Assembly (NCBI GenBank): GCA_023512255.1
Contig: JAILZY010000097.1
Location: 1-12,428, forward strand
Direction of reading: 5' to 3'
From: a bacterium
Lineage (GTDB): Bacteria > SZUA-182 > DTGQ01
DNA length: 12,428 bases
The notes under the pieces were generated by a model. It did no database searches and was not told the DNA's origin. It saw only the letters and a list, made by a program, of their open reading frames with translations. This document shows positions 5,800 to 12,368 of the stretch, in pieces. A program made the translations under genes and the position numbers. Each line of letters starts with the position of its first letter. The stretch's first letter is position 1.

Positions 5800-5885
5800 A
5801 CTATCCTCGCTCTTATTATCAGATATCATAAACCCTCAAAGGAACTTAGCTCCAATGGTAGCTAATAAATAAGAGCGACTATCCT
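5800..5885. mobile_element. 70-bp element with terminal inverted repeats and 8-bp target duplication (MITE-like)
   Basis: The direct repeat ACTATCCT occurs at 5800-5807 and 5878-5885. Immediately inside it are perfect 10-bp inverted repeats, cgctcttatt (5808-5817) and aataagagcg (5868-5877). Between them lies a further hairpin, ttagct/agctaa (5846-5851 and 5860-5865). Flanking direct repeats that abut inverted termini exactly are the signature of a transposition event. At 70 bp it is too short to encode anything and would have to be mobilised in trans. An alternative is a composite regulatory hairpin in the cytochrome leader. Confidence 0.45.
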
Positions 5886-6033
5886 AAAATATATATAATT
5901 TTAATATTAAATGCAAAATTATAGTTAATACCAAAGTATAGTTAAATTAATAAGTAAAGAGTAATAATTATATTATATTATATTTAAATTATAATCAATA
6001 AGCAGAGAGAGGGAGAGAAGACAAAGTTTGGGT

Positions 6034-6828
6034 ATGGATAAAAGAATTATGAGCTTAGCGAAAAAGCTAGCCCTGACAGTAGTTGGGCTACTTGTATTCG
6101 GAATAATAACTATTGGAGGGATTGAGCTTACTTGTAGTTCATGGTTTTGTATCAGTTGTCATGAAATGAAAGAGCTTGGCAATAGTTGGAAATTTTCAAA
6201 ACATGGCCCCTATAATGCTAATAATCCTAAGATGCACGATTGCATGAAATGCCATTCTCAGCCGGGAATGATAGGGTTTTTAAAGGCTAAGATCAGCGGC
6301 CTTTTCTCACTGGTTTATCACCTTAGTAACAATTATCATATTGAGGCTACTCAACCAGTGGTCTGCATTAGGGAGGGGTGTCATCAACTGGAAGAGTTGG
6401 ATAGAGTTGATCTCAGGAGCGACCGAGTGGTCAGCATGAATCACCGAAAACACATCAAGGTAATGGAAAAAGTGGGCACACGGTCCCGGTGCATGCCCTG
6501 CCATCGACGCATTGCTCATGGATATGATAACTATATGCCGAATATGAAAAAGGATTGTCTGGCCACATGTCATATCGATGAAGATATCAAGGCTTCAAGA
6601 TGCAGCTTCTGTCATCAATCTCACCTTGAGATTCGGCTCAAAGGAAAGGAGGCCTCCTTACTCGATCTGCATGGGGAGACTTCTTGTGTTGAATGCCATG
6701 AGGGGCTTTGTAGAGCCACGGGAAATACCTGCGAACAATGCCATGAGGGTGAGGGATACGGCAGTCTGATTATTGTTCCGAAAAAAAGCTCAGCAGCCAG
6801 GCCACGCTCTCAAGGCAGGCGGCCCTAA
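6034..6828 (+). CDS. NapC/NirT-like membrane-anchored multihaem c-type cytochrome
   Basis: One N-terminal transmembrane helix (about residues 10-31) is followed by a NapC/NirT-type start: CISCHEM (39-45, with the Met that can ligate haem 1 in this family), SKHGPY, then CMKCHSQPG (70-78). This family takes electrons from membrane quinol and passes them to periplasmic reductases. NapC and NrfH usually carry four haems. Here there are eight candidate sites: six CXXCH (39, 70, 153, 190, 218, 233), one CX4CH (CIREGCH, 111-117) and one CX3CH (CLATCH, 175-180). NHRKH near 137 could supply distal ligands. No partner reductase lies in the window, so the acceptor is unknown. The start is ambiguous: TTG at 6028 has the better spacing to GAGAAG (6015-6020), while ATG at 6034 is the conventional choice. 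The stop interlocks with that of the convergent gene. Confidence 0.85.
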   Translation: MDKRIMSLAKKLALTVVGLLVFGIITIGGIELTCSSWFCISCHEMKELGNSWKFSKHGPYNANNPKMHDCMKCHSQPGMIGFLKAKISGLFSLVYHLSNNYHIEATQPVVCIREGCHQLEELDRVDLRSDRVVSMNHRKHIKVMEKVGTRSRCMPCHRRIAHGYDNYMPNMKKDCLATCHIDEDIKASRCSFCHQSHLEIRLKGKEASLLDLHGETSCVECHEGLCRATGNTCEQCHEGEGYGSLIIVPKKSSAARPRSQGRRP

Positions 6829-7991
6829 AAGCGAAACAAAGCAGCTACAGGAGAATGATCTGGCATATCCTCTGGCCGCAGGACATATACCTTTCCCCGG
6901 TGCAGAAGGGTTTGTACGGCGGCAAGGTCCAGAAGGTCTTCATCGCCTGGCTCCATCTTCTGATGAACGGACACCTTATTTGATTCTGGATCAAAGGTCC
7001 CCCATTTCTGGAGCTGTGAAGTAACAAATAAAACATCCACCCGGTCATTATAGGATGCGGCCACGATTTCCTGAAGGTCATGGGAGGCTCGCCTTGAGTG
7101 TCGAAGCTGCTGATAGAGGGAAAGAGCTTCTTTCTGTGATTTTTGAAAGCAAGGCTGAACAATTTCCCAGGCTCGATGATGAAGATCATCCTCGCCCATC
7201 TCTTCAGGATTCCCGACAATGCTATCATCCATGAGATAGGGATAAGAGTTAGCCTGTCGATAGATTGGAAGCAGATATTCGACGCCGGCTATGACTAGCG
7301 GTGAGTGCTCCGGTCCTAAAATCCTCTGAAGGCCTCGATCAATCATCTGAAAATACCGTAAAATGTTCTTCTTATGCCTAGCGGTATCAGTATCACCCCC
7401 TTGAGTGTGAAATATTGCCGCGCGTCTTCCTCCCTTTATCTCCGCTGTTTCGGTATGAAATTGGGTCTGCTTTTCTGGCTCATCAAATCGTAGGGCCTCC
7501 TCAAGGCTTTGGGGCACGATCTCCTTGAGCTCAACCTCATCTAGGCGATAGCGCGAGCCGTGAAACAGACGAGGATACTTTTGACTGAGGGCGAGAATAA
7601 AGAAATGCCCGTCCAGGCTAACCAGGGGAATAAGCGGCTTGATATGGAAGCGATGGGATACAAGGGCTAATTCTTCAACTTCAACCGGCAGGCGGTAGAA
7701 GTGAAATTTCTGTGGAGCGAGGAAAACGGCCAATCCTGCATCCTGATGACGCCAATTATAAGAGTCGGCTAACAGCCTCTCGGCCGGCTCCATAAGCTCT
7801 TTTACTTCTGATAAACGAAAGCCCTGATCCAGGGCTGATTTGGTAGCCTCATGGAGCAGGTTTTTGAATCGGATAGGATCCTGTTCAACCTCTTTCCCCT
7901 TGCGGTGAGTCGGCATGAAAATTGACACGCAAGGCTGGCCATGCTCTTTCAAAAGTGTTTTGAGACTCTCTGCATTCAATAATTCCGCCAT
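6825..7991 (-). CDS. baeRF-family protein (bacterial archaeo-eukaryotic release factor-like)
   Basis: The 388-residue soluble protein matches my recollection of the bacterial eRF1/Pelota-like families, most likely baeRF family 3. Marks are the opening LNAESLKTLLKEHGQPCVSIFMPTHRKG-type segment (residues 5-32), the RLFHGSRYRLDEVEL strand-helix segment mid-protein, the helix-rich stretch around ARHKKNILRYFQMIDRGL, VIAGVEYLLPIYR, and the closing L7Ae-like region with DLLDLAAVQTLLHRGKVYVL near the C-terminus. Members are proposed to act at the ribosome (rescue or hibernation), but experimental function is scarce. No GGQ motif is visible, so peptide release by the classical mechanism is not expected. 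The gene faces the cytochrome gene and overlaps it by three bases at the stops. Its Shine-Dalgarno is weak. Family call moderate; exact subfamily uncertain. Confidence 0.7.
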   Translation of the reverse strand: MAELLNAESLKTLLKEHGQPCVSIFMPTHRKGKEVEQDPIRFKNLLHEATKSALDQGFRLSEVKELMEPAERLLADSYNWRHQDAGLAVFLAPQKFHFYRLPVEVEELALVSHRFHIKPLIPLVSLDGHFFILALSQKYPRLFHGSRYRLDEVELKEIVPQSLEEALRFDEPEKQTQFHTETAEIKGGRRAAIFHTQGGDTDTARHKKNILRYFQMIDRGLQRILGPEHSPLVIAGVEYLLPIYRQANSYPYLMDDSIVGNPEEMGEDDLHHRAWEIVQPCFQKSQKEALSLYQQLRHSRRASHDLQEIVAASYNDRVDVLFVTSQLQKWGTFDPESNKVSVHQKMEPGDEDLLDLAAVQTLLHRGKVYVLRPEDMPDHSPVAALFRF

Positions 7992-8047
7992 TCTTGGCTT
8001 GCCGCCTTATGCTGGTGCTGTTTTTCAGATCGCTTCTGCTTGTCCGT

Positions 8048-8079
8048 ATCCTTAAATACCGCAATCCTTAAATACCGCG
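8048..8079. repeat. 16-bp tandem duplication upstream of the baeRF gene
   Basis: atccttaaataccgc plus one base occurs at 8048-8063 and 8064-8079, with one mismatch. It lies 57-88 bases upstream of the leftward start at 7991, where promoter elements for that gene would be expected. Confidence 0.9.
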
Positions 8080-8132
8080 CAAAGGCCTCTCTTCAACAAA
8101 AATAGAGCGTAGAGGCAAAAACCAAACTGCCA

Positions 8133-8156
8133 TTAATTTTTCGTTTAATTTTTCGT
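8133..8156. repeat. 12-bp tandem duplication
   Basis: ttaatttttcgt occurs at 8133-8144 and, with no gap, at 8145-8156, in the divergent spacer between the baeRF and metalloprotease genes. Confidence 0.9.
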
Positions 8157-8206
8157 CCCTTTAAGGCTCTTTCCCCTACCGTAATTTTGGGGGTGAATAA
8201 AAGCAT

Positions 8207-8240
8207 CAACCTCCCCGAGAAGTTATCATAAGGGGAGTTG
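8207..8240 (+). promoter_or_regulatory. Hairpin in the leader of the metalloprotease gene
   Basis: caac-c-tcccc (8207-8216) can pair with ggggagttg (8232-8240), giving a nine-pair stem with one bulge around a 15-base loop. The C-rich arm could instead pair with the G-run just before the protease ATG (8284-8290), so two exclusive structures are conceivable. There is no independent evidence that it works as a switch. Confidence 0.25.
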
Positions 8241-8293
8241 CTACTACTACAGAGGGATGTATGGCCTGAGGAGATCACTTTTTGGGGGGAAGT

Positions 8294-10903
8294 ATGGATA
8301 AAATAAAGGCAAAAGAAAGGAGTTGGTTAGAAGTTCATGGAGTAGCAGGATGGATGTTTTCCCTAGCATGGTTTTTCTGGGTATTATCTCTTTTTACCTC
8401 ACAGACAGTTTGGGCCGAGCCGATGAGCTTTCAAGAGCAGCTCAACCTGGATATTTCGACCCTATTCCGATCTGCCTATCGAAAGAGGGCCAAAGAGCAC
8501 GGTAGCAGAATATCAGAATCAGAGGAATCAGCATCTTTTTCTAACCGGCCGCGCTCTAAATGCGCTATTTCACTGCTTAGGCAGGCCAGACGTCATCAGG
8601 AGCTCCTCTATCCTGAAAACAGGTTCATCCTCTATCGTCCTTCCAATTCCCTGGCTTCCTACTATGGTGCCGGAGTTGAGGTCTGGTCGTATGATACCCC
8701 TCCTGGGCATTTTCGCCTCTTTTACACGGAAGACAATAGCTATGGTGATGCGGTCAAGAATATGGATGGTCTGGTGGATGGCCGCAAAGAGACTATCCCT
8801 GAATATGTGCTCCGGTTTGGCCAATACTTTGAGCAGGCCTGGTCTTATCTGACCGACACGCTCGGCTATCGCGCCCCGGGAGAGAGCGGCCGCAGGATCG
8901 AGGTTTTCATCCTGGATATCGGAAGTTATGGAAGCACCAATTTCGACGGCACAGGGCTATACATTATTGTGGATAATGACTTCAGGGAGGCTTACGATAA
9001 TCTTGACCCTGAGGGGAAAACGATCGGGGCGATGAAGATAACCGCAGCTCATGAATTTTTCCATATCGTGCAGGCAGACTATGACCACTGGCCGCAGTTG
9101 CCAGATGAGAATCTGTATCTTTGGTGGGAGGAAAACACCGCTACCTGGATAGAGGATGAGCTGCATGATGAGGTTAACGATTACCTAAACTACTTGGGTT
9201 GGCCTTACCTGGATCAGAATGATAGCGGCCGGTGGGATTCTGGTGAGCTACATATTGACATTTGGGGGAAAGCAAGTTCAGGCTGGCGGGAGAGCGGATG
9301 GTTTGATTACCCATATATTTCGCTGGATGGGACGAGTGATAATTCAGAGTGTTCCGTGTATGAGTATGGAGGGGTTATTTGGGCTAAATTTCTCTCAGAG
9401 CACTTTGGCCCTTCAATCGTGCGGAGCATTTTTGAGCGGATTCAGGAGCCCTCAGCGGATATCTTCTTGGCTATAGATGAGTCGATAAGGGAAGCAGAAA
9501 GGAGTGGCCTGGCCTCCTTTTCGGAGGCTTTTATCCGGTTCAAGCTAGCCAATCTCCGCCGCAATTATTATGATTATGGGGACTATGAGGAAGGCGAAAG
9601 ATACCCCGTGCCCCTCCATCAGGGGACGTATTCAACCTATCCGATAAGGATTGAGGCTGAGAGTCTGAATTATCTAAGCTGTCGATATTATGCCTTTCAA
9701 AAGCCTCTATCGGGTCAGGCCCTGCGCCTTCGGTTTGAGGGTCTAACTATGCAGGCTCAACTGGCTGTTTTGGCTATTTCAGCCACCTCATATGGGAAAA
9801 GCCCTCTTCAGTTTGGCACTCCTCAGCTTATCCCGCTCGATCATGATCAGGCAGGCGATTATGATTTTTCCTTTAGTCAGAACCAAGGCCATACCAAGCT
9901 AATCATCGCGCCTATAAATCTTTCCATGAGCGCAAAGGGCTCCTACAATCTGACAGTGCAAACTATAGCTGAGGCTGCTTTGCCTCCCACTCCTCAGGGG
10001 CTCTCCTGGTCGTGTCGATCTGTCGATGGGCATCCTGTAGTCATTCTCTCCTGGCACGATGTTCAGGGTATTGGCCAGTATCAGATATGGAGAGGGCCTG
10101 AGGATGGGGTTCAAGCCTTGATTTTTCCCGCTCAGAGGGATGATCCACAGCCTTATCAGGACAGCAATTCCTTTGAGGATTCTGATCCGGCACTTGAATT
10201 TCAGAAAAGTTATCTCTATCAAGTAAGGCTTGTCAACGCTGCTGGAAGCTCTCCTTCTGCGGTCATAGTGGTGAGGACATCAACAGTTGAAGAATATCCC
10301 CAAAACCATTCCCCGGTTTTTAATCCCGTAGTCGAGCAGCAGGAAGTGTTCGAAGGCAGACTTCTCAAATTCACCATAACCGCTACTGATCCTGATAGAG
10401 ACGCAATTGTCTACTCGGCCAACAATTTGCCGCATGGTGCCGTCTTTGATCCTGAGCTTGGGGAATTTAGCTGGCAGCCGGGGCCAGGTCAGGAGGGAAG
10501 CTATGCGGTTACCTTTACGGCAACCGATAATGGTAGCACTCCACTGAGCAGCTCGCTAGAGGTTATCATTATTGTTCATAGTGGCCAGAGCGCTCCGGTC
10601 AGGGATGAAGGAGGGGCAGCCAATGGTGAGAGCTCTTCGGTCAATAAAGCGGTCAACAAAGCCGAATGTTTTATTAAAGTTTTAGGAAAGGGGTTAGAAG
10701 GGGAAAACCCTTTTTCAAAAGGGTTTTCCCCTCAGCGCTTAAAAAAGGGTTTTCCCCTCAGCGCGGCATTTTTACTCCTGTTGACCGATCAGGTATCTGA
10801 TGAAAAAATGTTTCTTATTTCTCGGGCTCTGGCTGCTGCTTTTCCACACCCTACTGTGTCGTGCGGAAAATGTGGAGCGGATCAGCTTGCAGCAGGCCAT
10901 TGA
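8294..10903 (+). CDS. Secreted HExxH metalloprotease (MXAN_6640-like) with FN3 and Ig-like domains; C-terminus frameshifted
   Basis: A Sec signal peptide ends near TVWA/EP. The catalytic domain carries AHEFFHIVQ with the zinc motif HEFFH at residues 253-257 and WWEENTATWIEDE (277-289), which can supply a third ligand; this arrangement is typical of MXAN_6640-family putative metalloproteases. An EF-hand-like calcium loop, DQNDSGRWDSGE, sits at 307-318. A fibronectin-type-III-like domain (about 564-663) and an Ig/cadherin-like domain (about 670-763, with ATDPDRDAI and FTATDNGS) follow. The protein is expected outside the cell or on the surface. The frame runs to 10903, 104 bases into tolC, but this is because of a 26-bp tandem duplication at 10717-10768: with one copy the protein would be about 826 residues and end at a TGA at 10798-10800. 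Start alternatives are ATG 8294 (G-rich run just upstream) and TTG 8282 (GAGGAG eight bases upstream). Confidence 0.8.
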   Translation: MDKIKAKERSWLEVHGVAGWMFSLAWFFWVLSLFTSQTVWAEPMSFQEQLNLDISTLFRSAYRKRAKEHGSRISESEESASFSNRPRSKCAISLLRQARRHQELLYPENRFILYRPSNSLASYYGAGVEVWSYDTPPGHFRLFYTEDNSYGDAVKNMDGLVDGRKETIPEYVLRFGQYFEQAWSYLTDTLGYRAPGESGRRIEVFILDIGSYGSTNFDGTGLYIIVDNDFREAYDNLDPEGKTIGAMKITAAHEFFHIVQADYDHWPQLPDENLYLWWEENTATWIEDELHDEVNDYLNYLGWPYLDQNDSGRWDSGELHIDIWGKASSGWRESGWFDYPYISLDGTSDNSECSVYEYGGVIWAKFLSEHFGPSIVRSIFERIQEPSADIFLAIDESIREAERSGLASFSEAFIRFKLANLRRNYYDYGDYEEGERYPVPLHQGTYSTYPIRIEAESLNYLSCRYYAFQKPLSGQALRLRFEGLTMQAQLAVLAISATSYGKSPLQFGTPQLIPLDHDQAGDYDFSFSQNQGHTKLIIAPINLSMSAKGSYNLTVQTIAEAALPPTPQGLSWSCRSVDGHPVVILSWHDVQGIGQYQIWRGPEDGVQALIFPAQRDDPQPYQDSNSFEDSDPALEFQKSYLYQVRLVNAAGSSPSAVIVVRTSTVEEYPQNHSPVFNPVVEQQEVFEGRLLKFTITATDPDRDAIVYSANNLPHGAVFDPELGEFSWQPGPGQEGSYAVTFTATDNGSTPLSSSLEVIIIVHSGQSAPVRDEGGAANGESSSVNKAVNKAECFIKVLGKGLEGENPFSKGFSPQRLKKGFPLSAAFLLLLTDQVSDEKMFLISRALAAAFPHPTVSCGKCGADQLAAGH
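10700..10731 (+). repeat. 15-bp-stem perfect hairpin inside the protease 3' end
   Basis: Positions 10700-10714 (ggggaaaaccctttt) are the exact reverse complement of 10717-10731, separated by two bases. The right half of the hairpin is then duplicated at 10743-10757. It is translated as part of GENPFSKGFSP. It resembles a dispersed intergenic palindrome that has become coding, and it could slow or terminate transcription before tolC, although no T-run follows. Confidence 0.7.
10717..10768. repeat. 26-bp tandem duplication that shifts the protease reading frame
   Basis: A 22-base block beginning aaaagggttttcccc is present at 10717-10738 and again at 10743-10764, a period of 26. Because 26 is not a multiple of three, the second copy is read in another frame. 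Collapsing it gives a reading ending FTPVDRSGI and a TGA at 10798-10800, overlapping the tolC ATG as TGATG. Confidence 0.9.
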
Positions 10904-12146
10904 GCTAGCCCTGAAAAAGAATCCGGCTATAAAATCTCATCAGGCGCGACTAGATAGCGCTAAGGCCAGGGCTTGCGCTTTCCGATCGGGTTATTTTCCG
11001 AAGGTTTCAGTCAGTGGCAGGCTTCAAAAAAGAACGCTTTTGTCTGATACCCAGCCAGCAGAGACAGCCAACTTGCTGGGACAGCCGCGCCTGACGACAC
11101 TTAGGGAAGAAAAAGATGTCAACCAGGGAGGGGTCAGTCTGAGCCTCTCACAGGAGATTTTTGATTTTGGAAGGCGCTATTATACTCTCCAGCAAGGCAA
11201 AAGCAGCTTAAGGGCAAGCGATGCCGGGCTAGCTATGGCCAAAAGCAGGGTGATTTTTGAGGTTGAGCAGGCATTTTACCGCTATTTTCAATCGGTCCAT
11301 CTTCTCGATGTGGCCAGAGAGTCGGTCCGTCAGTTTGAATTTCAATTGCAGCGGGCCAAGGTCAGGAATGAGACCGGGCTGGCTCCTCTCATTGATGTTA
11401 CCACCGCGCGGGTGAATCTGGCCACAGCGAAAAGCAGACTCCAGCAAGCCGAAGCTGATGTCGTCCTGGCCAAGGCAGCGCTGACCAATGTCATTGGTCT
11501 TGATCCTGCTGATGAGTATGAGCCGATCGAAACCCTCAAGGCTTCGAAGCCTCTTGGGGAGGCAGAGGAGCTGGTGCGGATGATGCTCCATCACCATCCG
11601 CTCATCCGCCAGGCCAAAGAGAATGTGCGCTTGGCGCAGTTTGCTCTCAAGGCCGCCGAAAGTGAATACTGGCCTAAGATTTCTGGACAGGTGAATTATC
11701 TGGCTGAAGGGGAGGAGCTTCCCCTGGAGGAAAAGAGGCTTTTTCTCGGCTTACAAATTGATATTCCCCTGTTTAGCGGCGGTGCAGACTACTACCGGAT
11801 TAGAGAGACCCGCTTTGCTGTGCAGGAGAGCGAAGCCCTCCTTGAGCAGACCATAAGACAGGCTCGGCTGGCTGTAATAGAGGATGTTACCAATTACCAG
11901 AAAACACTCTCTCAGCTGGAATCTCTTGAAGAAGCGGGTAAGGCGGCTGAAGCGAATCTTGAGCTGGCCAGCGCCCGCTATGAGATCGGATTAGGGGATA
12001 TCATCGAGTGGACCAATGCCAGTCTTAACCTGATTGTAACCAAAACCGACTATGTGAATGCCAACTATAGCCTACAGATTATCTTGGCTAAGCTGAAACA
12101 GGATGTTGGGGTAAGCGATCTATGGGGAGAGGGTGAGGGAAAGTAG
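10800..12146 (+). CDS. TolC-family outer membrane efflux/secretion protein
   Basis: The 448-residue protein has a Sec signal peptide (MKKCFLFLGLWLLLFHTLL, cleavage near CRA/EN) and two TolC-type repeats. Each repeat opens with a helix of the kind ISLQQAIELALKKNPAIKSHQARLDSAKAR (about 28-57) or EELVRMMLHHHPLIRQAKENVRLAQFALKAAESEYWPKI (about 256-294), and beta-strand segments such as VSVSGRL and ISGQVNY follow. The motif LFSGGADYYRIRE (about 324-336) and the closing helix with ASARYEIGLGDIIEWTNA are standard for outer membrane efflux proteins. The trimeric channel spans the outer membrane and periplasm and works with an inner membrane pump and adaptor, which are not in this window and may lie to the right. 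A weak AGG nine bases upstream precedes the ATG. It probably forms a coupled pair with the upstream protease gene. Confidence 0.92.
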   Translation: MKKCFLFLGLWLLLFHTLLCRAENVERISLQQAIELALKKNPAIKSHQARLDSAKARACAFRSGYFPKVSVSGRLQKRTLLSDTQPAETANLLGQPRLTTLREEKDVNQGGVSLSLSQEIFDFGRRYYTLQQGKSSLRASDAGLAMAKSRVIFEVEQAFYRYFQSVHLLDVARESVRQFEFQLQRAKVRNETGLAPLIDVTTARVNLATAKSRLQQAEADVVLAKAALTNVIGLDPADEYEPIETLKASKPLGEAEELVRMMLHHHPLIRQAKENVRLAQFALKAAESEYWPKISGQVNYLAEGEELPLEEKRLFLGLQIDIPLFSGGADYYRIRETRFAVQESEALLEQTIRQARLAVIEDVTNYQKTLSQLESLEEAGKAAEANLELASARYEIGLGDIIEWTNASLNLIVTKTDYVNANYSLQIILAKLKQDVGVSDLWGEGEGK

Positions 12147-12183
12147 TGAAGAGCTAGCCCCATACCGGATATTCCCTTATACT

Positions 12184-12274
12184 CCTTCTGCCTTGCCTTG
12201 GGGGGCTGTCCTGAATGGAGATAGACTGTAGCGGGTTTCCGCGGACATCCGCCTTCTGCCTTGGGGGCTGTCCT
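12184..12274. repeat. Diverged direct repeat after tolC
   Basis: ccttctgccttg followed by a G-run and ctgtcct occurs at 12184-12212 (with an extra internal ccttg) and at 12252-12274. The G-run plus ctgtcc core reappears in the loop region of the palindrome at 12335-12368, suggesting a cluster of REP-like elements. Confidence 0.65.
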
Positions 12275-12284
12275 AACCTAGGCC

Positions 12285-12303
12285 GGATAGTATCAAGCTA
12301 TCC
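12285..12303 (+). repeat. Short dyad ggatag/ctatcc
   Basis: A six-base stem with a seven-base loop lies 140 bases after the tolC stop. No T-run follows, so it is not a standard terminator. Confidence 0.3.
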
Positions 12304-12334
12304 AGCACATCTTCTTTATTATTAATTTTTTACC

Positions 12335-12368
12335 TGGGGAACATCTGGCTGTCCCCAGATGTTCCCCA
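12335..12368. repeat. Perfect palindromic repeat (REP-like), 14-bp arms
   Basis: tggggaacatctgg (12335-12348) and ccagatgttcccca (12355-12368) are exact reverse complements with a six-base spacer, ctgtcc. The right arm plus two bases recurs exactly, in opposite orientation, at 86-101. There is no T-run on either strand, so I read it as a dispersed repeat rather than a terminator. The following purine-rich tail (12400-12428, with ggggaggag) may be the leader of a gene beyond the window. Confidence 0.75.

Larger units (their letters stand above)
5396..6027. other. 630-base spacer with promoter-like and transposon-like elements
   Basis: No convincing gene is present; a 61-codon frame at 5456-5641 is repetitive, low-complexity sequence. 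The first half holds three copies of aggcataaaa (5497, 5515, 5537) and other CCTTA/TTGCC-rich repeats. A sigma-54-like site lies at 5687-5701 and a 70-bp element with terminal inverted repeats and 8-bp flanking repeats at 5800-5885. The last 140 bases are almost pure A/T, with a direct repeat tatagttaa at 5920-5928 and 5937-5945, and lead to the cytochrome gene. Confidence 0.65.

Noticed and set aside
5800-5885. Integron attC site
   Set aside because: No GTTRRRY/RYYYAAC boxes are present and no cassette-like ORF or integrase is near.
10801-10903. The last 34 codons of the protease frame as a genuine C-terminal domain
   Set aside because: This stretch is the tolC signal peptide region read in another frame, and it appears in the frame only because of the 26-bp duplication.
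12335-12368. Rho-independent terminator of tolC
   Set aside because: The stem is perfect, but neither strand has a T-run after it, it lies almost 190 bases past the stop, and one arm recurs elsewhere, so a repeat element fits better.
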